From positions 309,213-373,212 of the forward strand of contig JABCPU010000022.1 in assembly GCA_016800925.1 (NCBI GenBank): a DNA stretch of 64,000 nucleotides, in the 5' to 3' direction. Source of the DNA: Suillus spraguei. Lineage: Eukaryota; Basidiomycota; Agaricomycetes; Boletales; Suillaceae. Shown in pieces: positions 45,494-56,639 of this stretch. The notes under the pieces are model-generated. The model was not told where the DNA came from and did no database searches. It was given only the letters and a program-made list of their open reading frames with translations. Every line of letters begins with the position of its first letter. Within the stretch, counting starts at the first letter, position 1. A program made the translations under genes and the position numbers.

Positions 45494-46594
45494 TGTTACA
45501 ACCATGCAAAACCACAGATTAGTAAGAAGTCCTGGTCTTACATGGGGTTGTACTGGAGGGTTGTAAAGTCAAAGGGCCAGGAGTAATGGTAACACTACTG
45601 GAACAAGTTCCAAGTAGAACAGATGAAAGATGGATCACTGGACAAAGTCCAGGGCAGGATAGGAGCAGAGCTCTGGAGGGAAAGATGATCCATAGATGTC
45701 AGAGGATAGAATAGGATGGATCTGGAGGGCCAGAGGTCCGAAGGTCCGGAGCTCAGAGGAGCGGATGATCAGATGATCGGATGAGCATAGCTCTATGGAT
45801 CTTAGAGGAAGTGTTGGCTACTAGAGAGGAGTAGGTCCGGATATGGTGTAGAAATAGTATAGACTACTCCGGACAAGTCCGGAATAGAAACAGACAGGAT
45901 AAGACTACCAAAGGTAGAGTCGGAGGTGAAACAGATGATAGACAGAGATGGACAAAGTCCAAAAAGATTATAGGACATAGGATCAAAGCTCTGTCCTAGG
46001 GAGTGATCACATAGGCCTGAGTCGGAAGCTTACAAGGACCGGAGCCCAAGTGCAAGAACAGAAATGGAGTTATATAGACATGATAACAGGATACTGAGTA
46101 ATCAAAGGAATATACAGAAGTAGGAACAATGAATCAGACTAAGGTCTGCAGGAGTTGTACTACAAGTTTATATACTGTAGGAGCATGCCGGAAGGTAAGT
46201 ATGAATAGTCTGAGGCTATGTCTGAAGCATACGGAAACACATTAGTAAGTACAGCAGGACATAAGGCTATGAACTCGGAGATGAAGCTTGTATGAAATAC
46301 TTATCAAGATGGAGGCAGAGATCACCGAGAGCCAGAAGCACAGAGATACAAAAAGCCGGAGACACAGGTATATTTTAAAAGGGGTAATGCGCAGGTGCGC
46401 AGGAATAGTTCGGATATGAACTTGGATCAGATATGGACATGGATCGGATATGGACACGGATGGATATGGATTGGAGTGGATGGGTGGATTGGATATGTGA
46501 GCTGGATTGGATGGGTGGACTGGGATGTATAGATTGGGTGTCTGGATGTCCATGGATTGGATCTGATCTAGACCTAAATGTACGGTATATGACA
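45494..46594 (-). mobile_element. Solo LTR C2
   Basis: 1101 bp, TGTTACAACC to TATATGACA, flanked by GGATG at 45489-45493 and 46595-46599 (GGATG also occurs in each minisatellite unit, so this duplication is weaker evidence). It matches C1 but lacks the segment at 21755-21945 and most of the 9-bp array. Many differences from C1 are CG to CA or TG. Confidence 0.82.
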
Positions 46595-46700
46595 GGATGT
46601 GGTGATTGAACAACCGGACCCAGGGTGATTATGTAGCATTTGACAGTCAGGTTCAGGGAATGTGGTGATTGAACAACCAGATCCAGGGCGAGGTGATGTA
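46595..46700. repeat. About 68-bp minisatellite, right part
   Basis: GGTGATTGAACAAC(C)(G/A)GA is repeated twice, in register with the units left of C2. Confidence 0.75.
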
Positions 46701-46763
46701 GTATTGGTTGGACAGTGCTGGGGTGTATTATGATTCAGCTGCTGGGCTAACCGGTAAAATGAA

Positions 46764-47885
46764 GAAACTACAGCTGGCCTAAGTATAAGAGCAACTATAA
46801 TCCTACTGAAGGTGCGAGTGAGATATTCGACCCAGGAGGACTGCTATAGAAGCAACTCCTTCAAAGTTAGTGTGAAGGGAACACAAAGAACTAATAAAAA
46901 GAAAGACTGTGGTTGACAGAGTAAGCAGTGGCTGCGGTAAGTCAGTGGTGTGTCAGTGGTGTTAGCGGCACCTGTGTGGTCTTGATAGCTGTAGTGGTTG
47001 GCTGATGGCGGCAATGACAACAGAAATGCCTGCGGAGTGTAGATGCTGCGACTACTGGCAGTGCAGTAACAGTAGCAGTTATGGCAGCTCGGTATGAGCA
47101 CATGAAGCAGTGATATGGGCGGTATAAGAGGAAGCAGCCCAGCGAGATCACCAGCAGTGGTCTGGTTATGAGTAGAGAAGTCGAAAGTAGCATGGTACTT
47201 CGAGTGGTTAAGTGACTGGCTGTTGAATAAATGGGTGAGTTTGAACAGAACTAATCAAAGATGATAGATTTTCTACTAGTGAGCATTTCAGATACTAAGT
47301 CTAAGAGACGGATGGGAAGTAATGGTAATGGTGAAACAAAGAAACTAGCGCTGGCCAAAGTATAAGTATAAGCGCAACGATAATCCTACTGAAGGTGTGA
47401 GTGAGATGTTCGACCCAAGAGGACTGCAATAGAAGCAATTCCTTCTAAGTTAGTGCGAAGGAAACAAGGAAGTACTAATAAGGCAACGAGGATTCCAACT
47501 TCTGAGGTTAGCGGCGGTACTAGCGCGATGTCAGCAGTACTTGCGCAGTAAGGATAGCTGCAATGGTTAGCTAGCGAGAGAAAGAACAAAGTTACTTGAG
47601 CGAGACAAATATGTTATTACTACCGGCAGTGCGGTAGTGGTAGCGGCAACTCCGTATGAGCAAGAACATAGGTGAGAGAGGTAGCAACCCAGCAAGATCA
47701 CTGGCCGTGGTCTGGTTACGAGTAATGAAGTCGAAAGTCGCACAGTACTTTGAGCGGTAAAGTTACCAGTGGTTAAATCAAAGAGTGATGTTCGAACGGA
47801 GGAAAGTTCAAAAGCAAATGGATTATGACTAGTGAGCGTTTCTGATACTAAGTCCAAGTGAAGGGATGTAATGGGAAGTAAAAGT
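46764..47885. repeat. Tandem duplication of an about 560-bp unit
   Basis: Unit 1 (46764-47320) and unit 2 (47335-47885) both begin GAAACTA(C/G)(A/C)GCTGGCC, include TAATCCTACTGAAGGTG and GATGTTCGACCCA-type text, and end GATACTAAGTC(T/C)AAG then GGATGGGAAG. They could be the LTRs of a collapsed element or a simple duplication. No protein motif. Confidence 0.7.
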
Positions 47886-48162
47886 AACGGTATGTATGTT
47901 GAGTCCTTGTTAACATATGCGAGTGTGTATGAGATAATTATGCGAGTCCAGTAGCAAGAAGGAAAATAAACAGGGTATTTAGTAAAGAGGCACACAGCGT
48001 GCAGCAGCCCCTTGAGACGTAAGGTAAATCCTGCCATAGGTTTAGTAACGGCGGAAACGAAGTAACTATGCACCAATGGATTCTAGATGGAATTGGACAG
48101 GACATGAGGGCATTGGCACAAGGATCTGGTAAGGGTTCACGGAAGAAGTAGATGTAAAGCGC

Positions 48163-48732
48163 TTGATAGATGAGCTTACTACAATCCTAAAGTGTGTTTT
48201 TTTGTCTTTTTCTTCAAGGGGATGTGATACTAATATACATGGGATGCGTTACAGATACAAGGACTTGGAGGCTGCTCAAGCAGAAGGCAAGAGTCTCAGT
48301 TTTCTCCCACCACCTGTCGCAGTCCCCAATGCTCCCCTCTTGCACAATGGCAAATCCGCCAGGGATAGAAATCACATGGTGGCGCCTTTAATCATCAGTA
48401 AAGCATTTGGTTTGTGTCTTATTAGATTCCGCTGTCGGTGTACTCACATGCTTTTGGTAGCAGATGCTGGTCATCCCTCTAAAGCATTGAACAGCAGGTG
48501 GATGAGGATGCTTGACATCCTTTACTCTACGCAAATTTGCATTCATGACTGGCCTGCAGGAGTTCCACCCCCTGGCCCTGATTTTGATCTCAAATCACTG
48601 TCTCATGCATGGGACCTGCCCCGAACCAAAATACTACGCACTTGCCATCTCGTTCGGCATTTGTGCCATACTCTGAGGGCTCTCCATCTTCGCGCCAATA
48701 TGCCTCACATCTTCAGCCTGCTCACGTCCTGA
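48163..48732 (+). CDS. Uncharacterised ORF, possible decayed gene
   Basis: 189 codons of open frame. It includes MRYRYKDLEAAQAEGKSLSF, LPPPVAVPNAPLLHNGKSAR and a Trp/Pro-rich block, HDWPAGVPPPGPDFDLKSLS, that I associate from memory with a recurrent family of basidiomycete hypothetical proteins. The N-terminal 18 codons look non-coding, and a spliced start near 48215 (SSRGCDTNIHGMRY) is more likely. The C-terminal part loses family character after LSHAW, suggesting a frameshift. Function unknown. Confidence 0.4.
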   Translation: MIDELTTILKCVFLSFSSRGCDTNIHGMRYRYKDLEAAQAEGKSLSFLPPPVAVPNAPLLHNGKSARDRNHMVAPLIISKAFGLCLIRFRCRCTHMLLVADAGHPSKALNSRWMRMLDILYSTQICIHDWPAGVPPPGPDFDLKSLSHAWDLPRTKILRTCHLVRHLCHTLRALHLRANMPHIFSLLTS

Positions 48733-49720
48733 ATCACTGTTTACTTCCTCCTGTAGATGAGGATGAATTTGAGTATAACTGATGTTTACAGCTTTTATAA
48801 CCACCTGTCATATTGTCTGATCTCAACTATGATACTTGTTGTGACTTATGCTACTACTTGCCTATGACTTACCTCGCTCATTGCATGCCAATGACTCATG
48901 TTAAAATTCTTATGCATATGCAAACATGCTTTTGTAATCCATGACTCATGGTTTATTTTTTGTCCTCTATCTTACATGCTGATCCCAATTGTCTAGACTT
49001 ACCTGATATTGAAGAATATTACTGTGTGTGGTTTTTCCTCATGAGCTACACACAACACATGTATTCATTAACCAAGTAAAAATGAAGTAAGGTATACCTC
49101 ATGTGAAAGCATTGAATGTCACATGTGAGGCAGACGAATGTGGGGCTAAGTGCTGTAGCAATCGTACAATGAGTGTGCATGTAATATGACTCAACTCTAT
49201 ATGAGTCTGTGTCTGCCTAGCTGCTTCTCTTGTAAGAAGGCAAAGCAATGTGTACATCTCGCCCAATAGGGTAGAGAGGCTGTGAACTATATGGTGCGTG
49301 ATATCATCAATAGATTGTGATAAGGATACGAGGTCGACAGGTGCGGAGTCTGCAGTGACCTGGCAATGAACGTGTCACAACCATGACAACAAAAACAAAT
49401 TGGACAAACACTCACTGTAGCTGAAGACTGAGCTGGATCTAATGAAAATATTAATTGTTGTAATTCCAATGGATGTGAGTCAGCTGTTTTGATGTGTTTC
49501 AAATACCAGTCTTCATCAATGCCAACCTACTTGCCATCATGCAGTAATGCATTGGCTGGACGAAGTGTTGAAGAGACGGATGGAGCAAAGAATGAAGAGT
49601 GTTTGATTGCTGAAAGGACCTGGAAGTATGCGAGAGCTGAGACATCACTAGTAGCAACCAATGGAGTACTTTTGAGCTACATCTACATATGTATTCATTA
49701 ATTGAGAGAAAATGAAGGTA
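48733..49720. other. No recognised feature
   Basis: AT-rich spacer. Repeated words (CATGTATTCATTAA near 49060, ATGTATTCATTAATTGAG near 49690) hint at old duplications related to the tandem repeat that follows. Open frames are short and unconvincing. Confidence 0.4.
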
Positions 49721-49938
49721 GTAGCTGAGTGACATACATATTCGTCAGGAAGAATCGGACATGGTGTCTTCCTAGTAGAAATAGAGTAATTTTAGTCTGA
49801 TTAGTCTGTTGAAGGGGGGGGTGGGGGGTGGTGTGCATAGTAGCTGAGTGACATATTTGTTCTTCAGGAAGAATCGGACATGGTGTCTTCCTAGTAGAAA
49901 TGGAGTAATTCTAGTCAGATTAGTCTGTTGAAGGGGGG
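49721..49938. repeat. Two-copy 119-bp tandem repeat with G-run
   Basis: Units 49721-49839 and 49840-49938 begin GTAGCTGAGTGACATA, contain GAAGAATCGGACATGGTGTC and end TCTGTTGAAGGGGGGG. The first has a longer G-rich tail (GGGGGGGGTGGGGGGTGG). Confidence 0.88.
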
Positions 49939-49950
49939 GTAGTGGTATGT

Positions 49951-50524
49951 GGTCTTCCCTATAGCATGAATAGTACACCTATGGTCCTTCCCAATATGCT
50001 TATGGTCTTCCCTATAGCATGCATATTACACCTGTTGTCTATCCTATTGAGCCTGTGGTCCGTCCCATTAACCCTGTGGTCCATCCCATTAAGCCTATGG
50101 TCCTCCCTATTGTATGCACATTACACCTATGGTCCATCCCATTAAGCCTGTGGTATTCTCTATAGCATTAATAGTACACCTATGGTCCATCCCAATAAGC
50201 TTGCAGTCTTCCCTATAGCATGCATATTACACCTATGGTCCTTCCCATTAAACCTGCAGTCTTCCCTATAGCATGCATATTACATCTATGGTCCGTCCCA
50301 TTAAGCCTATGGTCATCCCTATTGTATGCACATTACACCTACGGTCCATCCCATTAAGCCTGTGGTATTCCCTATAGCATGAATAGTACACCTATGGTCC
50401 GTCCCAATAAGCTTGCGGTCTTTCCTATAGCATGAATATTACACCTATGGTCCTTTGCATTGAGTGTATTGTCTTCCATATAGCATGCATATTACACCTA
50501 TGGTCATTCCCATCAAACTTACAG
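49951..50524. repeat. Composite 53-bp/20-bp minisatellite
   Basis: About nine units based on ACACCTATGGTCC(T/A)TCCC and GTCTTCCCTATAGCATGC, with inserted 20-bp subunits CCTGTGGTCCATCCCATTAA. The array continues at 51487-51560 after LTR G3. Confidence 0.9.
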
Positions 50525-51486
50525 TGTAAAGATACAACCTAACCTGGGCTGTAGATAAACTACCTCCTAAGTTAGTATGTGAGTCTTGCGCTCCATCTAG
50601 TCTGCTTCACTTGTGAGAACAAGAGCGTTTGATTCTAAAGGGGGATGCCTATTAGTATGGTCAAGTTCAAGTCAAACTTATGTGTGAAAGAAGCGTCATG
50701 GTCAGCGGTAAGTTGCCGCGGTCAGTGATGATGCTGCGGAACTAGTGTCGTGTGTAGTGGTGCTACCGTGGTCAAGTCATAGTCAGAAACAGTTGCGTCG
50801 AGCAAGCGATGTTGAGCGATGATATCAGCAGTAATGGTAAAGTTGCTAGTGGTGCGAAGAAACAGTAAATAAAGCCGCGGTACTTTCAGCGGTAAAGTAG
50901 CGTGTGTGAGAAGTTCAGTCAAAATAACAGTCAAAAGTCCAGCGGTATGCCAGCAGTAATGGAGAATGAGCGTGATAGATTAACGAGCGATAAGGAAACT
51001 TCAAAGACTATGTCCACTACTGGGTAGATCCAGAGCTAGACAATAATCCTGACCTATAGTACGTGCAATGGTGTAAAATCAGGTTCTGTATCGTGTGGGG
51101 TACACGGTGCTTATATCCTAAATCGTATGTACTCGGAATACTCTGGGCGAGATCAGTAGCGCTTGAGTGTAGTAACCACTGTATGTAAACATAGCGCAAG
51201 GCGCTGTGGCACGAGGCAACATGTAATAAGACTTGCCATGGAATCAGTGATAACAAACATAAAACAAACGACGCACCAAATGGAGCTATGCGGATGCAGC
51301 AAGGACATGGGAGGACATTGGTATGTGGAATGAGGTGTGGTAGTCAGTACGGTGTGTGGTAAACATGGGATGCTGCTGGTGATGCTAAAAGGGGTAAGAT
51401 GGCCATGGACAAGTGGTAACTCCTATAGACATGAGACGAGTGTCAAAAGATGGGGTTTTAAGCCCAGCGCCAATATGTTCGTTACA
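50525..51486 (-). mobile_element. Solo LTR G3 (reverse)
   Basis: 962 bp, TGTAAAGATACAACC to TGTTCGTTACA, the inverse of G2 and G4, inserted into the 53-bp minisatellite. Array text is on both sides (AAACTTACAG left, ATGGTCTTCCC right). No exact 5-bp duplication was found. Confidence 0.87.
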
Positions 51487-52376
51487 ATGGTCTTCCCTAT
51501 TGCAGGCACATCACACCCACGGTCCTTCCCATTAAGCTTGTGGTCTTGCCTGCCTATCATTTTTGCAATGCTGTGGTATGCTGTCCCTATTGATCTTTCT
51601 ATGTGAAAGTCTGGAGTACTATAGACAAAGGTTGTAGTAAAGCTACTGGGTCCAAAGGTAGGTAAATGGCCATGAGGTACTGCAGCTAATGTGGTTAGAC
51701 AGGGTTAGACAGGGAGGAGCCCCCCCACCCAAGATGTAAGCAGAGTGAGCATTGAGGAGTGGGTGTGATGAACCAACATGTGTGTGGTTTGAAGTGTATG
51801 TACCAGTAGTGTTGGGTGGAACCGGGCTGGGCATAGGACAGTTTTCCAGAGGATGTGAGCAGGTCCAGTGGGTATATAATTAAATCTGCTGTGGGTTATG
51901 CGCCTGGCGTGTTGGAGATGACTGTAGGTCATCTGGACAAAGTATACAATTTTGATATATTGTCCAATTATATAAAAAAAGATTCATTAGGTTCATGGGG
52001 TCTAGGAGGCAGGGCACAGGGCACAGATGCAATCCACAAAGGTAGGGAAATTTGCCAAAAATTTGTCATTTAAAGACCCCAGACACCCCTACATTATAGG
52101 GAATTCAAGTGGTCCAAATCATCATATGGTATTCCCACAACATATTCCCAATGGTCTTTGGTTCATGTATGGTACATGGTCTTTGGTTCATGTATGGTAC
52201 ATGGTCTTTGGTCTTTAACAACAACAGGGAAAGACCACAGAACATTGGGTAGACCATCAGAAAAGTACCTCTTAGGTGAAAACCTCTATAGGTAGCAATC
52301 AACCTAAGAGGTGTCTAAAATGGGGTGACCAAAGTGATTATTGAATCACTGAGTGCTGAGTGCCAAAACTCAAAAC
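51487..52376. other. Minisatellite remainder and unassigned DNA
   Basis: 51487-51560 is the end of the 53-bp array. 52136-52215 holds about three units of a 25-bp repeat, ATGGTCTTTGGTTCATGTAT with GGTAC. The rest (51600-52130) shows no protein or element signature. Confidence 0.55.
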
Positions 52377-53157
52377 TGTTATGGCCATGCAAAACTGGAG
52401 GCTATTCAGAAGTTCCAGCTTTGCATGGGGTTGTACTGGAGGGTCATACTAATTCATGGGGGCTTGGCCTCAGCTTGTGTGCTGTGCCCCTTACCTGAGT
52501 ACATGCCCCTAATTTCATATGAAGTCCAAAGGGGAGTTCTGGTGAAATCCGAGGGAGAACCTCGGAGGAACTCTTTGGCTGGATTGCTCCATAGAGCACC
52601 AATAAACTTCTGGAGAAGTGTATAAAACTATGCCAGAGGTAGGCAGAGATAGAGGTAAGACTACTGGGACAAGTCCCAAGTAGAATGGGTGAAGGGAAGA
52701 CTGCTGAATGAAGTCCAGGGCAGGATTGGAGCAAGGCTCCAGGGGAAAAGATGATCCACAGGAGTTCAAGGATAGGATAGGACAGGTCCAGAGGTCCAGA
52801 GGATGAGGAGTGGAGGAACAGAGAAATGGAGGAGTGGAGGAGTGGAGAAACGGAGGAGCAGAGCTCCATGGATCTGGGGGGAAGTATTGCCCTACTATAG
52901 AGGAGTAGGTCCGGAGATTATGTAAGGAAGGTACAGACTACTATGGGCGAAGTCTGGAGTAGAAACACACAGAGAAAGACTACCAAAGGTAGAGCCAGAG
53001 GTGATCAGAGATAAAGACTGGAGTTCAGACAAACTTGGAGTGGACCAGGTGTAGGGTAGGGTTGGCAGGCTAGCTGCAGAGGTCCAGAGGTCCGGAGATA
53101 TGGAGATCAGGGCCAGAGATCATAGTGGAGATGGAGTGTGAAATACAGTATGTGACA
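52377..53157 (-). mobile_element. Solo LTR C3
   Basis: 781 bp, TGTTATGGCC to TATGTGACA. It matches C1 over GGCTTGGCCTCAGC, the GAGGAG-type array (short here, 52800-52860) and GTAGGTCCGGA. Strongly diverged; flanks AAAAC and GACAC do not match. Confidence 0.75.
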
Positions 53158-53459
53158 GACACTCGCAAAAATGTATATCATGTAAATTTTCTATTCCTTA
53201 CACAGTTTACCAAGTGTCGAGTACCAAGACTGGAAACCTGAACCCTGGCATACATGTTGTGTATGCCAGGGTTTTGGGTTTTGGGTTTCTGGTATTGGTA
53301 CTTGACACTTGGTGAACTGTGTAAGGAAATAGAAATTTTACATGATATACATTTTTGCAAGTTTCTGTCACATACCATATTTCACACCCCATCTCCACTA
53401 TGATCTCTGGCCCTGATCTCCATATCTCCGGACCTCTGCAGCTGACCTGCCAACCCTAC
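53056..53459. repeat. About 200-bp-arm inverted repeat at the C3 end
   Basis: Arms of about 53056-53259 and 53264-53459 pair with few mismatches. The left arm is the end of LTR C3 plus flank (TATATCATGTAAATTTTC). The right arm is its inverse up to CCTGCCAACCCTAC. The inner part contains CCCTGGCATACATGTTGTGT and ATGCCAGGGT, itself a small hairpin. Confidence 0.88.
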
Positions 53460-54203
53460 ATTCGGGATTCAGGTCTCAGGTCTTTGTACTCAACACTCGG
53501 TGAACTGTGTAAGGAAATAGAAATTTTACATGATACAGATTTTTGTGAGTTTCAAGTGTTATGTTTCAAGTTTCAAGTTTCAGGTTTCAGCACTTAGCAC
53601 TCAGCACTTGGTACATTGCCAGGAATTTGGGATTCGGGTCTCGGGTCTTGGTACTTGACACTCGGTGAACTGTGTAAGAAAATAGAAAATTTACATGATA
53701 TACATTGTTGTGAGTTTCAAGTTTTAGATGTGTGGATCAAATTCCTTTTATTGTCTCACATTTTTCTGAGTCCCGAGTGCAGAATCACGAGTGCCAAACC
53801 CCAAAATTGTGGGCTACTGGATTTCGGAGTTCGGGGTTCGGCACTAAAAATGTGTGGGTCAAAGTCTTTTTATTGCCTGACATTGATTCACACATTTTGA
53901 GTGCCAAACCCCGAACCCCGGCACCTGGCACTCAGGACTCAGGACTTGAGACTCATAACAATGTAAAATATATCAATCCACATATTTTAAGATGGCACAT
54001 GCGCCAATTGCCGAACCCCAAACCCTGGCACCCAGCACTTGGGACTCAGGCCTCAGAACAATGTGAGGCAATACAAAAATATTGATTCACACATTTTGAG
54101 TGCCAAACCCCGGACCCCAGCACCCAGCACTCGGGACTTGGGACTCATAACAATGTGAAAGATATCAATCCACATATTTTAAGTGCTGAACCCTGAACCC
54201 CAG
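53460..54203. repeat. Degenerate satellite-like DNA
   Basis: Irregular repeats of GCACTCGG/GGACTCAGGACT words alternating with GAACTGTGTAAGGAAATAGA and TTGATTCACACATTTTGAGTG segments. No gene. Confidence 0.75.
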
Positions 54204-55163
54204 TGTAACGAACATATTGGCACTGGGCTTAAAACCCCATATTTTGACACTCATCTCACGTCTACAGGAGATACCACTTGTCCATGACTGTCTTACCCCT
54301 TTAGCAGTACTGGCGGCATCCCACGCTTACCGCACACCATACCGACTGCCGCACCTCATTCCACAAACCAATGTCCTTCCATGTCCTTGCTGCGTCCGCA
54401 TAGCTCCATTTGGTGCATAGTTTGTTTCTGTTCGTTATCACTGATTCCACAGCAAGCCTTATTACATGTTGCTCATGCTGCAGCACCTCGCGCTATGTTT
54501 ACTTACGGCGGTTACAACACCCCAGTGCTACTGATCTCGCCTAGAGTATTTCAAGTACATACGAATTAGGATATAAGCACCGCGTACCCCGCACGATACA
54601 GTACCTGATTTTACACCATTGCACGTACTATAGGTCAGGATTATTGTCTAGCTCTGGATCTACCCAGTAGTGGACATAGTCTTTAAAGTTTCCTTATTGC
54701 TCATTAATACATCATGCTCATTCTCCGTTACCACTGGCACACCGCTGGACTCTTGACTGTTACTTTGATTGAACTTCTCACGCACTGCTACTTTACCGCT
54801 GAAAGTACTGCAGACTTCTTTACTGTTTTCTTGCACCGCTCGCAACCTTACCGCTACCGCTGAGACCACCGCTCGCATCGCTCGCTCGACACAACTGTTA
54901 CTGACCTTATCTTGACTGCAGTAGCACCGCTACACATGACACTTGTTCCGGCGGTATCATCGCTGACTGTGGCAACTTACCGCTGACCACAACACTTGTT
55001 TCGCACATAAGTTAGACTTGAACTTGACCATACTAATAGGCATCCCCCTTTAGGGTCGAATGCTCTTGTTCTTACAAGTGAAGCAGACTAGACAGAGCGC
55101 AAGACTAACATACTAGTTTAGGCAGTGGTTTATCTACAGCCCAAGCTAGGTTGTATCTTTACA
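54204..55163 (+). mobile_element. Solo LTR G4
   Basis: 960 bp, TGTAACGAACATATTGGC to GTTGTATCTTTACA, inserted in satellite-like DNA. The flanks CCCAG and CCGGC do not match exactly. It contains the segment (TTACATGTTGC ... GCGCTATG) where G1 is interrupted by A1. Confidence 0.87.
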
Positions 55164-56060
55164 CCGGCACCCAGCACTCGGCACTTGGAACTCAGAACAA
55201 TGTGAGGCAATAGAAACATATTGATCCACACATTTTAAGTGCCGAACCACAAACTCTGAACTCCAGTAGTCCACTATTTCGGGGTTTGGTACTTGGGATT
55301 CTGCACTCCGGACTCAAAAAAATGTGAGGCAATAAAAAGACTTTGATCCACACATTTTTACTAGATATCTTTTTCGTCTTGAATCTCAAGTGCCAAACTC
55401 CGAATCCTGAAATCTGGTAGTCCACAATTTTGGGGTTTGGTACCCAGGACTCAGAAAAATGTCAGGCAACAAAAAAACTTTGATCCACACATTTTTGGTA
55501 GATATCTTTTTGTCTTGAATCTTGAGTTTCTAGTTTTGGGACTCTGCACACAGCACCCAGCACCCAGCACTTGGCACTCGGCACTAGGTGACTCACACAT
55601 GAACTTCAAATCTTTCACCTTGTGTGTTGTGTTTTGGGTGTCTGGGTATCGGAATTCAGGAAATATCTAGTTTGAATCTCCAGTTTTGAGTTCCAGGTTT
55701 TGGGACTTGGCATCCAGCACCCGGCACCCGGCACTCAGTACTTGGGGTTCAGCACTCAGTGAAATTTGACATTTATATTTTTGCGAGTTTTGACTTCTGA
55801 GTCTTGTGTTTCGGGCTTCAGGTGGTCGGGTGGTCGGGTTTCAAGACTTGGTGATTTGTTGTGTTAGACAATAGGATGTGGTGCACACCAAGGCTCAGGT
55901 TTCGGGCTTTTGGGCTTCAGGACTCGATTATGGGTGAATGTCAGACATGGTGCATTCAGGTTTTTGTGCTTCAGGGTTTAGATTTTGGTGGTCGATGGTA
56001 GGTATATGCACTCATAGGGTGCATGTATCCTATGTGTTTGATTCTCTGGTGGCTACATCA
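55164..56060. repeat. Degenerate satellite-like DNA, continued
   Basis: CACCCAGCACTCGGCACTTGG text continues from the left of G4. Two copies of ACTTTGATCCACACATTTTT followed by TAGATATCTTTTT lie at about 55340-55380 and 55476-55512. No gene. Confidence 0.75.
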
Positions 56061-56079
56061 GCTGTACTCTTTATGATAC

Positions 56080-56310
56080 ATATCTAGGCCCACCCATATA
56101 TGTAATATATTTTACCTCAGCCCACCCATACATGCAATATACCTCCATGTCGGCTTACCCGTCTATGTAAAATTCCCCCACATCGGCCCACCTGTCTATG
56201 TAATACACCCCACATCAGCCCACCCATATATGTGATATTCCCCTACCTCAGCCCACCCATATATGTAATATTCTCTTACCTTGGCCCACCCATGTATGCA
56301 ATAATATTTT
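56080..56310. repeat. 33-bp minisatellite
   Basis: About six to seven units of CAGCCCACCCATATATGTAA followed by TATTCCCCTACCT, with a 33-bp period. Isolated GGCCCACCCAT words continue to 56560. Confidence 0.88.
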
Positions 56311-56639
56311 CCTTGCATCTCTCTTCAGCTCAGCTGTCTATAATATCCTACTCTACATATTACCCAGATGGGCCCACCCATCTCCATCGGTGATGATATC
56401 CCCCTGGCCCATCTGTCAACATCAGAAATCATGTTTCCCTCGGCCCACCCATCTCTCCTGAAAATAAAATTCTCCCAGCCCACCTGTCAACATCAAGGAT
56501 ATACATAACCTCAGCCCATGGTCTGCTGGCCCATCTTTGATGGGATATTATGTGGGTCGGGTGACCCATATAGTACGGAGTTTGTCACTGAAGGGGCTCA
56601 GCCCTGGCTGCTGCCCAACCTGAACCTACTTTACAGCAG

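Noticed and set aside
50525..51486. 5-bp target-site duplication for LTR G3
   Set aside because: TACAG on the left and ATGGT on the right do not match, and the surrounding minisatellite makes short matches uninformative.
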